A stretch of 36,798 nucleotides of DNA from Haplomitrium mnioides (lineage: Eukaryota > Marchantiophyta > Haplomitriopsida > Calobryales): contig JBNGIS010016408.1 in the NCBI GenBank assembly GCA_049999725.1, positions 1-36,798 on the forward strand, read 5' to 3'. Both the position numbers and the translations under genes were made by a program. Position 1 is the stretch's first letter, and each line of letters begins with the position of its first letter. Shown one piece after another: positions 8,980 through 22,000 of the stretch. The notes below the pieces were generated by a model. It saw only the letters and a list, made by a program, of their open reading frames with translations. It ran no database searches and was not told the origin of the DNA.

Positions 8980-11951
8980 TGTGAGAGCATAAATCCTGAC
9001 AAAAAGTCAGAAACGGCTTGAAGGACTTCTCTTCTGTGCGGTGGAGTGAGAGGGAAATGGTAAAGCTCTAAGTTTTGGACTAATAAGTGTAAAGTGGTAA
9101 AATGTAAGGATCAGAGGAACATTTTGGTAAAGTGGAAAAGGAGAGAGGGCTACGTGATGAGGCAATTTGTCTTTTCTGAGTGAAAAAGAAAAAAAATATA
9201 TATTTTTTGTTTGGTGAAAATAATCTAATTACTGAAGGCCGGCCAGCCCCTACCTACCTATCTATCTATCTATTTCTATTTTATATGTGTTGATGGACAA
9301 CTTGTCCAGAAGCAAGGTGAAGAGTATCGAAGGAAGCTGATGCCCTGAACTAGATCCGTCCAGGGGCAGGAAGTTAAGCGATTGCCTTACACCCCTGTGG
9401 GGCAGCCTCTCGAAGGGAAGAGATTGTGAAATCCTTATATATTGATTCTAAGTTGTTGCAAGAACACTTATGGGATATTTGGAATGAATCTGGGAAGGCC
9501 ATGTATGAAGAAATGTTGTGAGCGGAGGAGGATCTCCTATGACGAAGGAAGATGCAGCAATCGGACCAGGGACGAAGAGGAATCCTCTACGAATTGAAAT
9601 AAGGAGAAGATTTTTGTGTGGAAGGAATGTTGCATCATACTAAATGCATCACATATGCGCATTCATAAGTTGGGAAGAATTTGTGGATATTTCGAAGGTA
9701 TGGTTTTCTAGTTTCTCAGCAGACAAAATAAAAAAGGGTAGGATTCAGAAGTGAAGAATTGTCTTGCCCATGAGTCATGGTGTGGAAATTCTATAATCAA
9801 ATGCAGTCCGATGGAGAAATTGATCTCTGGTGTGTGAGAACTCCTGCGGGTTGCTAGCCGAGGGGTCCGAGAGGAATTCATGTGTGTAAAAATCCCCTGT
9901 GAACCTCTGCAAAGAAATTAAGGTGAAAAGAGATTCTTACGAGGAAGGTAAGTTACGAGGCGATTCTTGGAAGAATCGATTTGCAAGTAATCAACCCGGG
10001 GCGAAAATGTTATTTGTAATGAGGATTGGCGAGGTGGACTATGAATCAACTCCCAATGGAGAGGAGTCTTACAAATTGAAGGAAGGGTTAACCAGTGCTG
10101 AAGATTCCTCTGAAGAAATCGAATATTGTGGAAAACTTTGAGAAAATGAATCCACATTGAGTAATTTTTGTAGCAAGGAAGTGATCGGCGACGAAATACT
10201 ATTGTGCGAATTGTTTGAATGGGAAGGAATTAAAATTTTAAAAGGAATGAGAACGTTTTGGAAGCGAGCGAAAGAAGTTCCAAGAAGGGTCTGTGGTCTA
10301 AAGAAGGCGTTGGACCCTTGCCTTCCTAAGTGAAGAACCCCAATTAAGGGGGTTCCGTTGAGTGTCCGTGTGGGGATCCGAAATAGAGTCCCCGAGTAAA
10401 TTGGTTCCGTATGGGATTTCGAAGTGGGAAGCCCTGGTTAGGAAGGTTGCGTTCCAAGGCGTTCGATGGGCTAGTGATTGGCGAAATAGCGATAAAGCGA
10501 AACAGTGATGGATGAAGCAGCGACTTGTCGGTGTTTTGTGTGACAAGGATTGTTGCGGAAAGACAAGCGAGGAGAGAAGTTTGAATGGCAAATCAATGAT
10601 TTGTCGTGGTTTTGGTGTGAAAGTCGAACTAAAAGTTTGAAAGTTCGAAAGGGCGAAACGACTACTTGGAGGAATTCGAAAAGTTCGAAATTAAAGGGAG
10701 AGGAAACGGAAGAGTTAGTGAAAGCTCAAAAATTAGCATAAGAACAATTTTTAGTAATTTGTTCTTATGGCGAGCGAAGTTAGTGAAAGCAAGTTGTTTA
10801 GTTTAAGAACACACTGTGAGTTGTTAGTTCTTATTGGAAACTTATTGTGAAAAAAGTTAGTGTGTAGAGAAGTAAGTTAATTTGGTTCGGAACTCGGATG
10901 ACTGTTATTGTCAGTTGAGTAGGACATGGGGTACAAGCCTGTTGGCGAGATCCTGTTCTACTGGTTGTCTCATTGTACAGGTGTGCTTCAAGTAAAGATT
11001 ATGAGATTCTTGTCTGTGAGGTCCCTTGCTCATATTGTTGATTGTAGATTCATGAGGAGCAGTTTTGATGAAAGAATAAGGATTTGGAGTTAGATTTGGT
11101 TGGTGGATGTTTTGCAGGTTTGCAATTAAAGAAGTCAGTCAGATTGCATTAGAGAAGTGCATATCAGGGGGTATCTGAGTGTGTTCTGTTGGTGGGTCTG
11201 AGTTTTGAGTTCCAGATTGTGATTTGTGGGAGGTTCAGTGGCAAATCAATTATGCTTAAGTTCCATTGTGTTCTATATTTGTTAAATTCTTAAGGAGAGA
11301 ACCTTCTGTGATTCTCTAGTTAGTGGATCTAGTTGGTGGGTTGCAGTAGAGCAAGAAGTGCTCAAATTTGTGTGTGCTTAGGGAATAGGTGAGCATTTCA
11401 CAAGCAAACAGAGTAGTAGGTGGTTGGAGGAACAACAAGTGGATGTGAGATCAGGAGGGTCGTTCCATAGCTGAGTTCTCAGCATCAAGCTCTGGGATAT
11501 ATTGGGTTGGAGTGGCCTGAGTATCTAGTTTGAGGGAAGTGAGGTGTTGTAATGAAGGTAGGCACATGAGTGTTGGTTTGAGAGTCTTAAGGAAGTTGGG
11601 TAACTAGTTGCTTTGGAATTTCTCTGATCCAGCTCAAGTTTTAAATCAGCCTCTACAACAGCTTTCTTATCCTAGAAATGTCAGTCATACAGTTTGAGTA
11701 ATTCTTGGCTTTTGTTCTATGATAGTGAGTAATGGAAGTGGCTTGTGTGTTTGGTTTTTGGAGAAAAGGGTTGTCAAACCTAGAGTGGAGAGAGGTCCAT
11801 CTTTCAACTGATAGAGTGCAGTTTTAGAACTTTATAAGGAATTTGGAAAGTTAGTCAAAGTGAATTAAGAACAGATTTCTATATAGATCTTATGCGGTTC
11901 GATCTCGGGATGTTTTTTTTGAGGTTGGAGTGCCACTGTTGTGCTACGACA
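8980..11951 (+). repeat. 3' LTR of element 2 (about 2.97 kb)
   Basis: The right end is firm: the two LTR copies agree up to GACA at 11951, and satellite starts at the next base. The left end is inferred from the polypurine tract and TGTGAG at 8980, which pairs with ...ACA for a TG...CA LTR. The part 10287-11951 aligns with 1305-2992. The part 8980-10286 has no partner in the window because element 1 interrupts the 5' LTR. The open frames inside (for example 9899-10141) are unrecognised and probably chance. Alternative: the LTR starts near 10290 after the purine run AAGAAGGG (10282-10289), and 8942-10286 is a 3' noncoding region. Confidence 0.65.
9250..9274 (+). repeat. Tetranucleotide microsatellite in LTR 2
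   Basis: A short run of CTAC units passes into four CTAT units, just downstream of the palindrome GGCCGGCC (9238-9245). It is a simple-sequence repeat, probably in the U3 part of the LTR. No function is suggested. Confidence 0.8.
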
Positions 11952-14900
11952 GAATACATAGTGCATTTACTAAAGCAAGAGGTGCATGAAGAAACTCTTT
12001 TTGCAAATCAAGTGTGCAAATTCAGTCACACATCTCTAGTGAACATACACAATGCTTCACTTAATGTAAGAGCTGCATGAACCAAACTCTATCTCCAAGC
12101 TAAGTTTGCAAACTGAGTTGCACTTTTTCAATGAGAATACACAATGCATCACCTATAGTATAAGGTGCATGAACAAACTCTATTTGCAAGTCAAGTGTGA
12201 AAATTCCGTCATACTTTTCCAATGAGAAAACACAATGCATTACTCAAAGTAAAGGTGCATGAACAAACAATACATGCAAGTGAGATAAGCAAACTGAATC
12301 ACTTTTCCAATGATAATAAACAATGCATCACCTAAAGTAAGAATTGCATGAACAAACTCTATCTTAAAGCCAAGTGTGCAAATTGAGTTACACTTTTCCA
12401 ATGAAAAAACACAATGCATCATTTAAAGTAAGAGGTGGAAAAACCAACTCTATTGGCAAGTGTTGTGTGCAAATTAAGTCACACTTTTCCAATGACAATA
12501 AAGAATGCATCATCTAAAGAAAAAGGTGCAAGACCAAACTCTATCTACAAGTCAAGTGTGCGAATTCACTCACACGTTTCCACTCAGAATACATAATAGA
12601 TGAGCTAAAGTAAGAGGCAATAGAACAAACTCTATTTGCAAGTTAGGCATGCAAATTGAGTCATACTTTGCCAATGAGAATACACAATCACAATGCATTA
12701 ACTTAAGTGAGAGAGGCAAGAACAAACTCTATTTGCATTTTAGGCATTGAAATTGAGTCACACTTAGCCAATGAGAATACACAATGCATCAGTTAAAGTA
12801 AGAGTTGCAACAACAAACTTTTTTTGCAAGTCAAGTTTGACAATTAAGTCACACTTTGCTAATGAGAATACAGAATGCATTAGCTAAAGCAAGAGGTGCA
12901 AAAACGAGGTCTATCTGCAAGTCACATTTGCAAATTCAGTCAAACTTTTCCAATGAGAATGCACAACACATTACTTAAAGTAAAGATGCATGAAGAAACT
13001 CTATCTGCAAGTCAGATAAGCAAATTAAATCACACTTTTCCAATGAGAATACACAATGCATCACCTAAAGTAAGCGGTGCATAAACAAACTCTTTCTTCA
13101 AGCCAAGTGCACAAACTGAGTTACTCTTTTCTATTGAGAAAACACAATGCATCAAGCTAAAATAAGAGGTGAACAAACAAACTCTATGTGCAAGTCACGT
13201 ATGCAAATTGAGTCATACATTTCCAATGATAATACACAATGCATCATCTTGAGTAAGAGGTGCGAGAACAAACTCTATCTGCAAGTCAGGTGTGCGAATT
13301 CAAGCACACTTTTCCAATGGTAATACAAAATGCATCACCTAAAGCAAGAGGTTCATGAGCAAACTCTATCTCCAAGAAAAGTGTACAAATTGAGCTACAC
13401 TTTTCCAATGAGAATACACAATGCATCAGCTAAAGTAAGAGGTGCAAGGACAACATCTATTTGCAAATCAAATATGTAAAGTGAGTCACACCCTCCCAAT
13501 GAGAATGCACTATGCATCACATAAAACAAGAGATGCAAGAACAAACTTTATCTCCAAGTCAAGTGTGAAAATTTAGTGATACTTTTCCAATGAGAATACA
13601 CAATGCATGAGCTGAAAAAAGATCTGCAAGAACAAACTCTATTTGCAAGTGAGGTATGCAAATTAAGTCACATTTGCCAATGTAAATACACAATGCATTC
13701 ACTAAAGTAAGAGGTGTAAGAACAAACTCTATTTGCAAGTGAAGTGTGAAAATTGAGTCACACTTTCCCAATGAGAATACACAATGCATTAGCTAAAGTA
13801 AGAGGTGCAAGATTAAACTCTATTTGCAAGTGAGGTGTGCAAATTGAGCTACACTTTTTCATTGAAAAAACACATTGCATAAACTTAAGTAAAAGGTGTG
13901 AAAACAAAATCTATTTGCAAGTCAAGTGTGCAAATTGAGTCACGTTTTTCCAATGAGCATACACAATGCATCACCTAAAGTAAAAGATGTATAAACAAAG
14001 TCTATGTGTAAGTGAAGTATGCAAATAAATTCACACTTTTGGATGAGAATACACAATGCATCACCTAAATTAAGAGGTGCAAGAACAATTTCTATCTGCA
14101 AGTTAAGTTTGTGAATTTAGTGATACTTTCCAATGAGAATACACAATGCATCGACTAAAGTAAGAGGTGCAAGAACAAACTATATTTGTAAGTGAGGTGT
14201 GCAAATTGAGTCACACTTTCCCAACAACAATATACAATGCATCACATGTATATTCCATGTGCAAGTTAGGTGTTTAAATTGAGTCACACCTTTTGAGTGA
14301 TTATACACAATGCATCATCAAAATTAAGAGGTGCAAGAACAAACTCTATCTGTAGGTGAAGTGTGAAAATTGAGTCACACTTTTCCAAGTGAGAATAGAC
14401 AATGCATGACCTAAAGTAAGAGTTGCAAGAACAAAGAAAGAGGTGCAAGAACAAACTCTATTTGCAAGTCCCATGTACAAATTGAGTGACATTTTTCCTA
14501 TGAGAATACACAATGCAATAACTTAAGTAAGAGGTGCAAGAAAAAACTCTATTTGCAAGTTAGTTGTGCAAATTGAGACACACTTTGCCAATGAGAACAC
14601 ACAACACATCAAGAAAAGTAAGTCATGCAACAACAAACTCTATTTGCAAGTTAGGTGTGAAAATTGAGTCACACTTTTCACGTGAGAATACACAATGCAT
14701 GAGCTAAAGTAAGAGGTGCAAAAACAAACTCTATTTACAAGTCAAGTGTGCAAATTCAGTGATACGTTTCCAATGAGAATACACAATGCATCATCTAGAG
14801 TAAATTTTCATGAACAAACTCTATCTGCAAGTGAGATTAGAAATTTGAGTCACACTTTTCCAATGACAATATGCAATGCATCACCAAAAGAAAGAGGTGC

Positions 14901-17900
14901 ATGAACAAAATCTCTCTCCAAGCAAGGTGTGCCAATTGAGTTACACTTTTCCAATGAGAAAAGACAATGCATCAACTAAAGTAAAGCGTGCAAGAACAAA
15001 CTCTATTTGCAAGTCAGGTGTGCAAATTGAGTCATACTTTTGCAATGAGAATACACAATGCATCATCTTAAGTAAGAGGTGTGAGAACAAACTCTATCTG
15101 CAAGTCAAGAGTGCAAATTCAAGCACACTTTTCTAATGAGAGTACATAATGCATGAGGCAAAGCAAGAGGTGCAAGAAAAAAACTCTATTTGCAATTCAG
15201 GTATGCAAATTGAGTCACACCTTCCTAATGAGAATACACAATGCATTAGCTAAAGTAATGTGTGCATGATCAAATTCTATTTACAAGTGAGGTGTCCAAA
15301 TTGAAATACACTTTCCCAAGGAGAATATACAATGTATAAGCTAAAGTAAGAGGTGCAAGAACAAACTCTCTTTGCAAGTCAAGTGTGCAAATTGAGTTAA
15401 ACGTTTTCACTAAGAATACATAATGCATTAACTAAAACAAGAGGGCCATGAACAAACTCTTTTTGCAAGCCAAGTGTGCCAATTGAGTCATGCTTTTCCA
15501 ATGAGCATGCACAATGCATCACTTAATATAAGAGGTGTATGAACCAAACTCTATCTCGAAGTTAATTTTTCAAATTGAGTCATACCTTTCCAATGACAAC
15601 ACACAATACATCATTTAAAGTAAAAGGTGCAACAACAAACTCTATCTACAAGTCAAGTGTGCAAATTCACTCACACGTTTCCACTAAGAATACAAAATGC
15701 ATGAGCTTAAGTAAGACGTCTAAGAGAAAACTCTATTTGCAAGTTAGGTGCGAAAATTGAGTCATACTTTTACAACAAGAATAAAAAGTGCATCATCTAA
15801 GGTAAGAGTTGCAAAAACAAACTCTTTCTGCAAGTCAAGTGTGCAAATTTAGTCACACGTTTTCAATGAGAATACACAATGCATCAATTATAATAGTAAG
15901 ACGTGCATGAACCTCTATTAGCAAGTCAAGTTTGCAAACTGAGCTACGCTTTTCCAATGAGAACACACAAAGCATCAACTAAAGTAAAATGTGCATGAAA
16001 AAACTCTATTAGCAAGTCAAGTGTGCAAATTGAGTTACGGTTTTCCAATGAGAATACACAATGCATCAGCTAAAGTAAGAAGTGCAAGAAAAAATTCTAT
16101 TTGCAAGTGAGGTGTGAAAAAAAAGTCACACTTTTCTAATGAGAAAACACAATACATCACCTAAAGTGAGAGTTGCAAGAAGAAACTCTATCTACAAGTC
16201 AACTATTCAAATTGAGTCATACTTTTTAAATGAGAATACACAATGCATCAACTAAGGTAAGATATGCAAATTGAGTCACATTTTTTCAATGAGAATACAC
16301 AATGCATCATCCAAAGTAAGAGGTGCAAGAACAAACTCTATCTCTAAGTCAAGTGTTTAAATTCAAGCACACTTTTCCAAAGCAAATACACAATGCATCA
16401 ACTAAAGTAAGAGGTGCAAGAACAAACTCTATTTGCAAGTTAGGTATTCAAATTTAGTCACACTTTCCCAATGCGAATACACAATGCATCAAGTAAAGTA
16501 AGAGGTGCAAGAACAAACTCTATCTACAAGTCAAGTGTGCAAATTCACTCACACGTTTCCACTTAGAATACACAGTGCATGAGCTAAAACTCTCCTTGCA
16601 ACTTAGGCATAAAAATTGAGTCATACTTTGCGAATGAGAATACACAATGCATCAACTTAAGGAGGAGGTGCAAGAACAAATGCTATTTTCAAGCTAGGTA
16701 TTGAAAATAAGTCACACTTTGCCAATTAGAATACACAATGCATCATCTAAAGTAAGAGGTGTAACAACAAACTCTATTTGCAAGTCATGTCTGAAAGTTG
16801 AGTCACACTTTACTAATGAAAATACACAATGCATTAGCTAAAGTAAGAGGTGCAAAAACAAAGTCTATCTGCAAGTGAAGTATGCAAATTTAGTCACACT
16901 TTTCTAATGAGAATACACAATGCATCACCTAAAGAAAAGGTGCATGAAAAAACTCTATCTGCAAGTGAGATAAGCAAATTGAGTCACACTTTTCCAATGA
17001 GAATACACAATGCATCACATTAGGTAAAGATGCATAAACAAACTCTTTCTCCAAGCCAAGTGTGCGAATTGAGCTTTTCAAATGAGAAAACACAATGCAT
17101 TAGCTAAAGTAAGAGGTGCAAGAACAAACTCTATTTCTGAGTCTGGTGTGCGAATCAAGTCATCTTTTCTAATGAGAATGCACAATGCATCATCTTAAGT
17201 AACATGTGAGAGAACAAACTCTATCTGCAAGTCAAGTGTGCGAATTCAAGCACACTTTTCCAATGAGAGTTCACAATGAGCTAAAGTAAGTGGTGCAAGA
17301 ACAAACTCTTTTTGTAATTCAAGTATGCAAATTGAGTCACTCCTTCCTAATTAGAATACACAATGCATTAGCTGAAGTAAGGGGTGCATAAACCAAACTT
17401 ATTACAAGTCACGTGTCATAATTAAGTCACACTATCCCAATGAGTATACACAATGCATTAGCTAAAGTAAGAGGTGCAAGAACAAATTCTATTTGCAAGT
17501 GAGGTGTGCAAGCTAACTTACACTTTTTCAATGAGAATACATAATGCATCAACTAAAGTAAGAGATGCATGAACAAACTCTATTTGCAAGTTAACTGTGA
17601 AAATTGGGTCACGTTTTTCCAATGAGAATACATAATGTAATTACTTAATGTAAGAGATGCATGAACCAAACTCTATCTCCAAGTTAAGTTTGCAAATTGA
17701 GTCACATTATTCAATAAGAATACACAATGCATCACCTATAGCAAGAAGTGCATGAACAAACTCTATGTGCAAGTCAAGTGTGCAAATTAAGTCACAATTT
17801 TCCATGAGAATACACAATGCATAACCTAAAGAAAGAGGTGCAAGAACAAACTCTGTTTGCAAGTTAGACATGCAAGATGAGTTATACTTTGCCAATGAGA

Positions 17901-19081
17901 ATACACAATTCATCATTTAAAGTAATAGGTGCAAGGAAAAACTCTATTTGCAAAATAGGTATTGAAAATGGGTCACACTTTGCCAATGAGAATGCACAAT
18001 GCATTAGCTAAAGTTAGAGGTGCAACAACAAACTCTACTTGCAAGTCAAGTGTGAAAATTAAGTCACACTATACCAATGAGAATACACATTGCATTAGCT
18101 AAAGTAAGAGGCTAAAAAAAAAGTCTATCTACAAGTCAAGTGTGTAAACTCAGTCACAAGTTTCCAATGAGAATAGATAGTGCATCAACTAAAGTAAAGG
18201 TGCATGAAAAAGCTCTATCTCCAAGTGAGACAAGCAAATTGAGTTACACTTTTCCAATGAGAATACACAATGCATCACCAAAAGTAAAGGTGCATGAACA
18301 AACTCTATCTGCAAGTGAGGTTAGCAAACTCAGTCACACATTTCCAATGAGAAAACACAATGCATTACTTGAAGTAAGAGGTGCATGAACCAACTCTATC
18401 TCCAAGCCAAGTGTGCAAATTAAGTTACACTTTTCCAATGAGAATACAGAATGCATTGGCTAAAGTAAAAGATGTAAGATCAAACTCTATTTGTAAGTCA
18501 CATGTTGAAATTGAGTTACACCTTTCCAATGAGAATACACAATACATCATCTAAAGCAAGAGGTTCAAGAAAAAACTCTATCTGCAAGTCAAGCATGCAA
18601 AATCAGTAACACTTTGCCAATAAGAGTACACAACGCATCACCTAAAGTAAAGATGCATGAACAAACTCTATCTGCTAATGAGATGTGCAAGTAAGAGGTG
18701 TGCAAACTAAGTTCCACTTTTTAAATAAGAATACATAGTGCATTAAATAAAGTAAAATGTGCATGAACAAACTCTATTTGCAAGTCCAGTGTGCAAATTA
18801 AGTGATGCTTTTCTAGCAAGCATACACATAGCACCACTTAATGTAAGAGGTGCATGAACCAAACTCTATGTCCAAGTAAAGTTATTAAATTGAGTGACAC
18901 TTTTTCAACTAGAATGCACAATGCATCACCTACAGTAAGAGGTGCATGAAGAAACTCTAGTTGCAAGTCAAGTATGCAAATTGAGTTACACTTTTCCCAT
19001 AAGCATACACAATGTTTTACCTAAAACAAGAGGTGCATGAACAAACTCTATGTGCAAGTAAAGTGTGCAAATTAAGTCACA

Positions 19082-22000
19082 ATTTTCCATGAGAATACAC
19101 AATGCATCACCTAAGGTAAGAGGTGCATAAACAAACTCTGTTTTCAAGATAGAGGTGCAAATTAAGTCATACGTTTCCAATTAGAATACATAATACATCA
19201 CCTAGAATAAGAGGTGCAAGAACAATTTCTATGTGCAAGTCAAGTGTGCAAATTGAGTCACATTTTTCCAATGAGAATATAGAGTGCATCATCTAGAGTA
19301 AGAGGTGCGAGCACAAACTCTATCTCCAAGCCAAGTGTGCAAATTGAGTTACACTTTCCCAATGAGATTAAACAATGCATCATCTATAGTAAGAGGTGCC
19401 AGAACAAACTCTATTTGTAAGTCAGGTGTGCAAATTGAATCAAAATTTTCCAGTAAGAAAACAAAATGCATCATCTCAACTAAAAGGTGCAAGAACAAAT
19501 TCCATCTCCAAGTCAAGTGTGCGAATTCACTCACGTGTTTCTATTGAGAATACACAATGCATGAGCTTAAGTAAGAGGTGTAAGAACAAGCTCTATTTGC
19601 AAGTTAGGTATGCCAATTGAGTCACACTTTGCCAGTAAGACTACACAATTCATCACCTAAAGTAGGAGGTGCAAGAACAAACTCTATTTGCAAGTCAATT
19701 GTAAAAATTGAATCACACTTTTCCAATGAGAATATTTAATGCATCAGCTAAAGTAAGAGGTGCAAAAACAAACTCTATATGCAAGTCAAGTGTGCAAATT
19801 CACTCACACTTTTCCAACGAGAATACACAATGCATCACATAAAGTAAAGGTGCATGAACAAACTCTATGTGCAAGTGAGATTAGCAAACTGAGTCACGCT
19901 TTTCCAATGACAATGCACAATGCATCACCTCAAATAAGAGGTGCATGAACAAACTCTGTCTCTAAGCCAAGTGTGTAAATTGAGTTACAATTTTCCAATG
20001 AGAATACTCAATGCATCAGATAAAGTAAGAGGTGCAGTAACAAACTCTATTTCCAAGTGAGTTGTGCAAATTGAGTGACACATTTTCAATGAGAATGCAT
20101 AATGCATTAACTTCAGTACGAGATGCATGAACAAACTTTATTTGCAAGTCAAGTGTGCATATTGAGTCACGCATTTCCATTGAGCATACACAATGCATCA
20201 CTTAATAGAAGAGAGGCATGAACCAAACTCTATCTCCAAGTTAAGTTTGCAAATTAAGTCACAATTTTTCAATGAGACTACACAATGCATCATGTATAGC
20301 AAGAGGTGCATGAACAAACTCTTTTCTCAAGTCAAGTGTGCGAATTGAGTTACACATTTCCAATGAGCATACACAATGTATCACCTTAAATTAAAGGTGT
20401 ATGAACAATCTCTATCTACAAGTAAGGTGTACAAATTAAGTCATTATTTTCCATGAGAACAAACAATGCATCACCTTAAGAAAGAGGTACGTGAACAAAC
20501 TCTATTTTCAAGATAGGTGTGCAAATTCAGTCACACGTTTCCAATGAGAATACACAATACATCACATAGAGTAAGAGGTGCAAGAACAAACTCTACATGC
20601 AAGTCAAGTGTGCAAATTGAGTCACATTTTGCCAATGAGAATACACAATGCATCACCTAAAGCAAGTGGCGCATATACAAACTATATCTCCAAGCCAAGT
20701 TTGCAAATTGAGTTTCACTTTTCCAATGAGAAAACACAATGCATCAGCTAAAGTAAGAGGTGCATGAACAAACGCGATTTGTAAGTGAGGTGTGAAAATT
20801 GAGTCACAATTTTTCAATGAGAATACACAATGCACCATCTTAAACAAGAGGTGTGAGAACAAACTCTATTTGCAAGTCAAGTGTGCAAATTCAAGCAAAC
20901 TTTTTCAATGAGAGTACACAATGCATAAGCTCAAGCAAGAGATGCAAGAACAAACTCTATTTGCAACTGAGGCATGTAATCTGAGTCACACCTTCGTAAT
21001 GAGAATACACAATGCATTAGCTAAAGTAAGAGGTGCATGAACAAGCTCTATTTACAAATTAGGTGTCCAAATTGAGTCACACTTTCTCAATGAGAATACA
21101 CAATCATAAGCTAAAAAACGAGGTGCAAGAAAAAAATATATTTGCAAGTCAGATGTAGGAATTGAGTTACACTTTTTCAATGAGAATACACACTGCATTA
21201 ACTTAAATAAAAGGAGAGTGAACAAACTTTATTTGCAAGTCAAGTGTGCAAATTGAGTGACCGTTTTCCAATGAGCATACACATGGCATCACTTAATGTA
21301 GGAGGTGCATGAACCAAACTCTATGTCCAAGTTAAGTTTGTAAATTCAGTCATACTTTTCAATTGGAATGCACAATGTATCACCTATAGTAAGAGGTGCA
21401 TGAAGAAACTCTATTTGCAAGTCAAGTGTGGAAACTGAGCTACACTTTTCCAATAAGCATGCATACTGTTTTGCCTAAAATAAGAAGTGCATGAACAAAC
21501 TCTATGTGTAAGTAAAATGTGCAAATTAAGTCACAATTTTCCATGAGAATACACAATACATCACTTGAAGTTAGAGGTGCATGAACAAACTCTGTTTTAA
21601 AGATAGATGTGCAAATTGAGTCACACGTTTCCAATGAGAATACACAATGCATCATCTAGAATAAGAGGTGCAAGAACAATTTCTATCTGCAAGTCAAGTG
21701 TGCAAATTCAGTCACATTTTTCCAATGAGAATACACAATGCATCACCTAGAGTAAGAGGTGCGAGAACAAACTCTATCTCCAAGCAAAGTGTGCAAATTG
21801 AGTTACACTTTCCAATGAGATTAAAAAATGCATGAGCTAAAGTAAGAGGTGCAAGAACAAACCCTATCTGCAAGTCAAGTGTGCAAATTCAATCACACTT
21901 TTTCAACGAGAATACACATTGCATCACCTAAAGTAAAGGTGCATGAACAAATTCTATCTGCAAGTGAGATTAGCAAACTGAGTCACATTTTTCCAATGAC

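Larger units (their letters stand above)
1305..11951 (+). mobile_element. Degenerate long-LTR Ty3/gypsy retrotransposon (element 2), 5' LTR interrupted
   Basis: Two related direct repeats (1305-2992 and 10287-11951, same orientation) flank a gag-pol region with the Ty3/gypsy domain order Gag, protease, RT, RNase H, integrase. There is no chromodomain, so it belongs outside the chromoviruses. The frame is broken by about seven frameshifts and 13 in-frame stops, so the copy cannot make its proteins. Its right end abuts the 91-bp satellite at a natural monomer position (GAATACATAGTGCAT from 11952), so it inserted into the array. Its left end is hidden because element 1 sits in the 5' LTR. Lineage within the non-chromovirus plant Ty3/gypsy elements is not resolved. 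Confidence 0.85.

Noticed and set aside
9899-10141. 80-codon open frame in the 3' LTR
   Set aside because: No recognisable domain, no partner copy to test conservation, and short enough to arise by chance.
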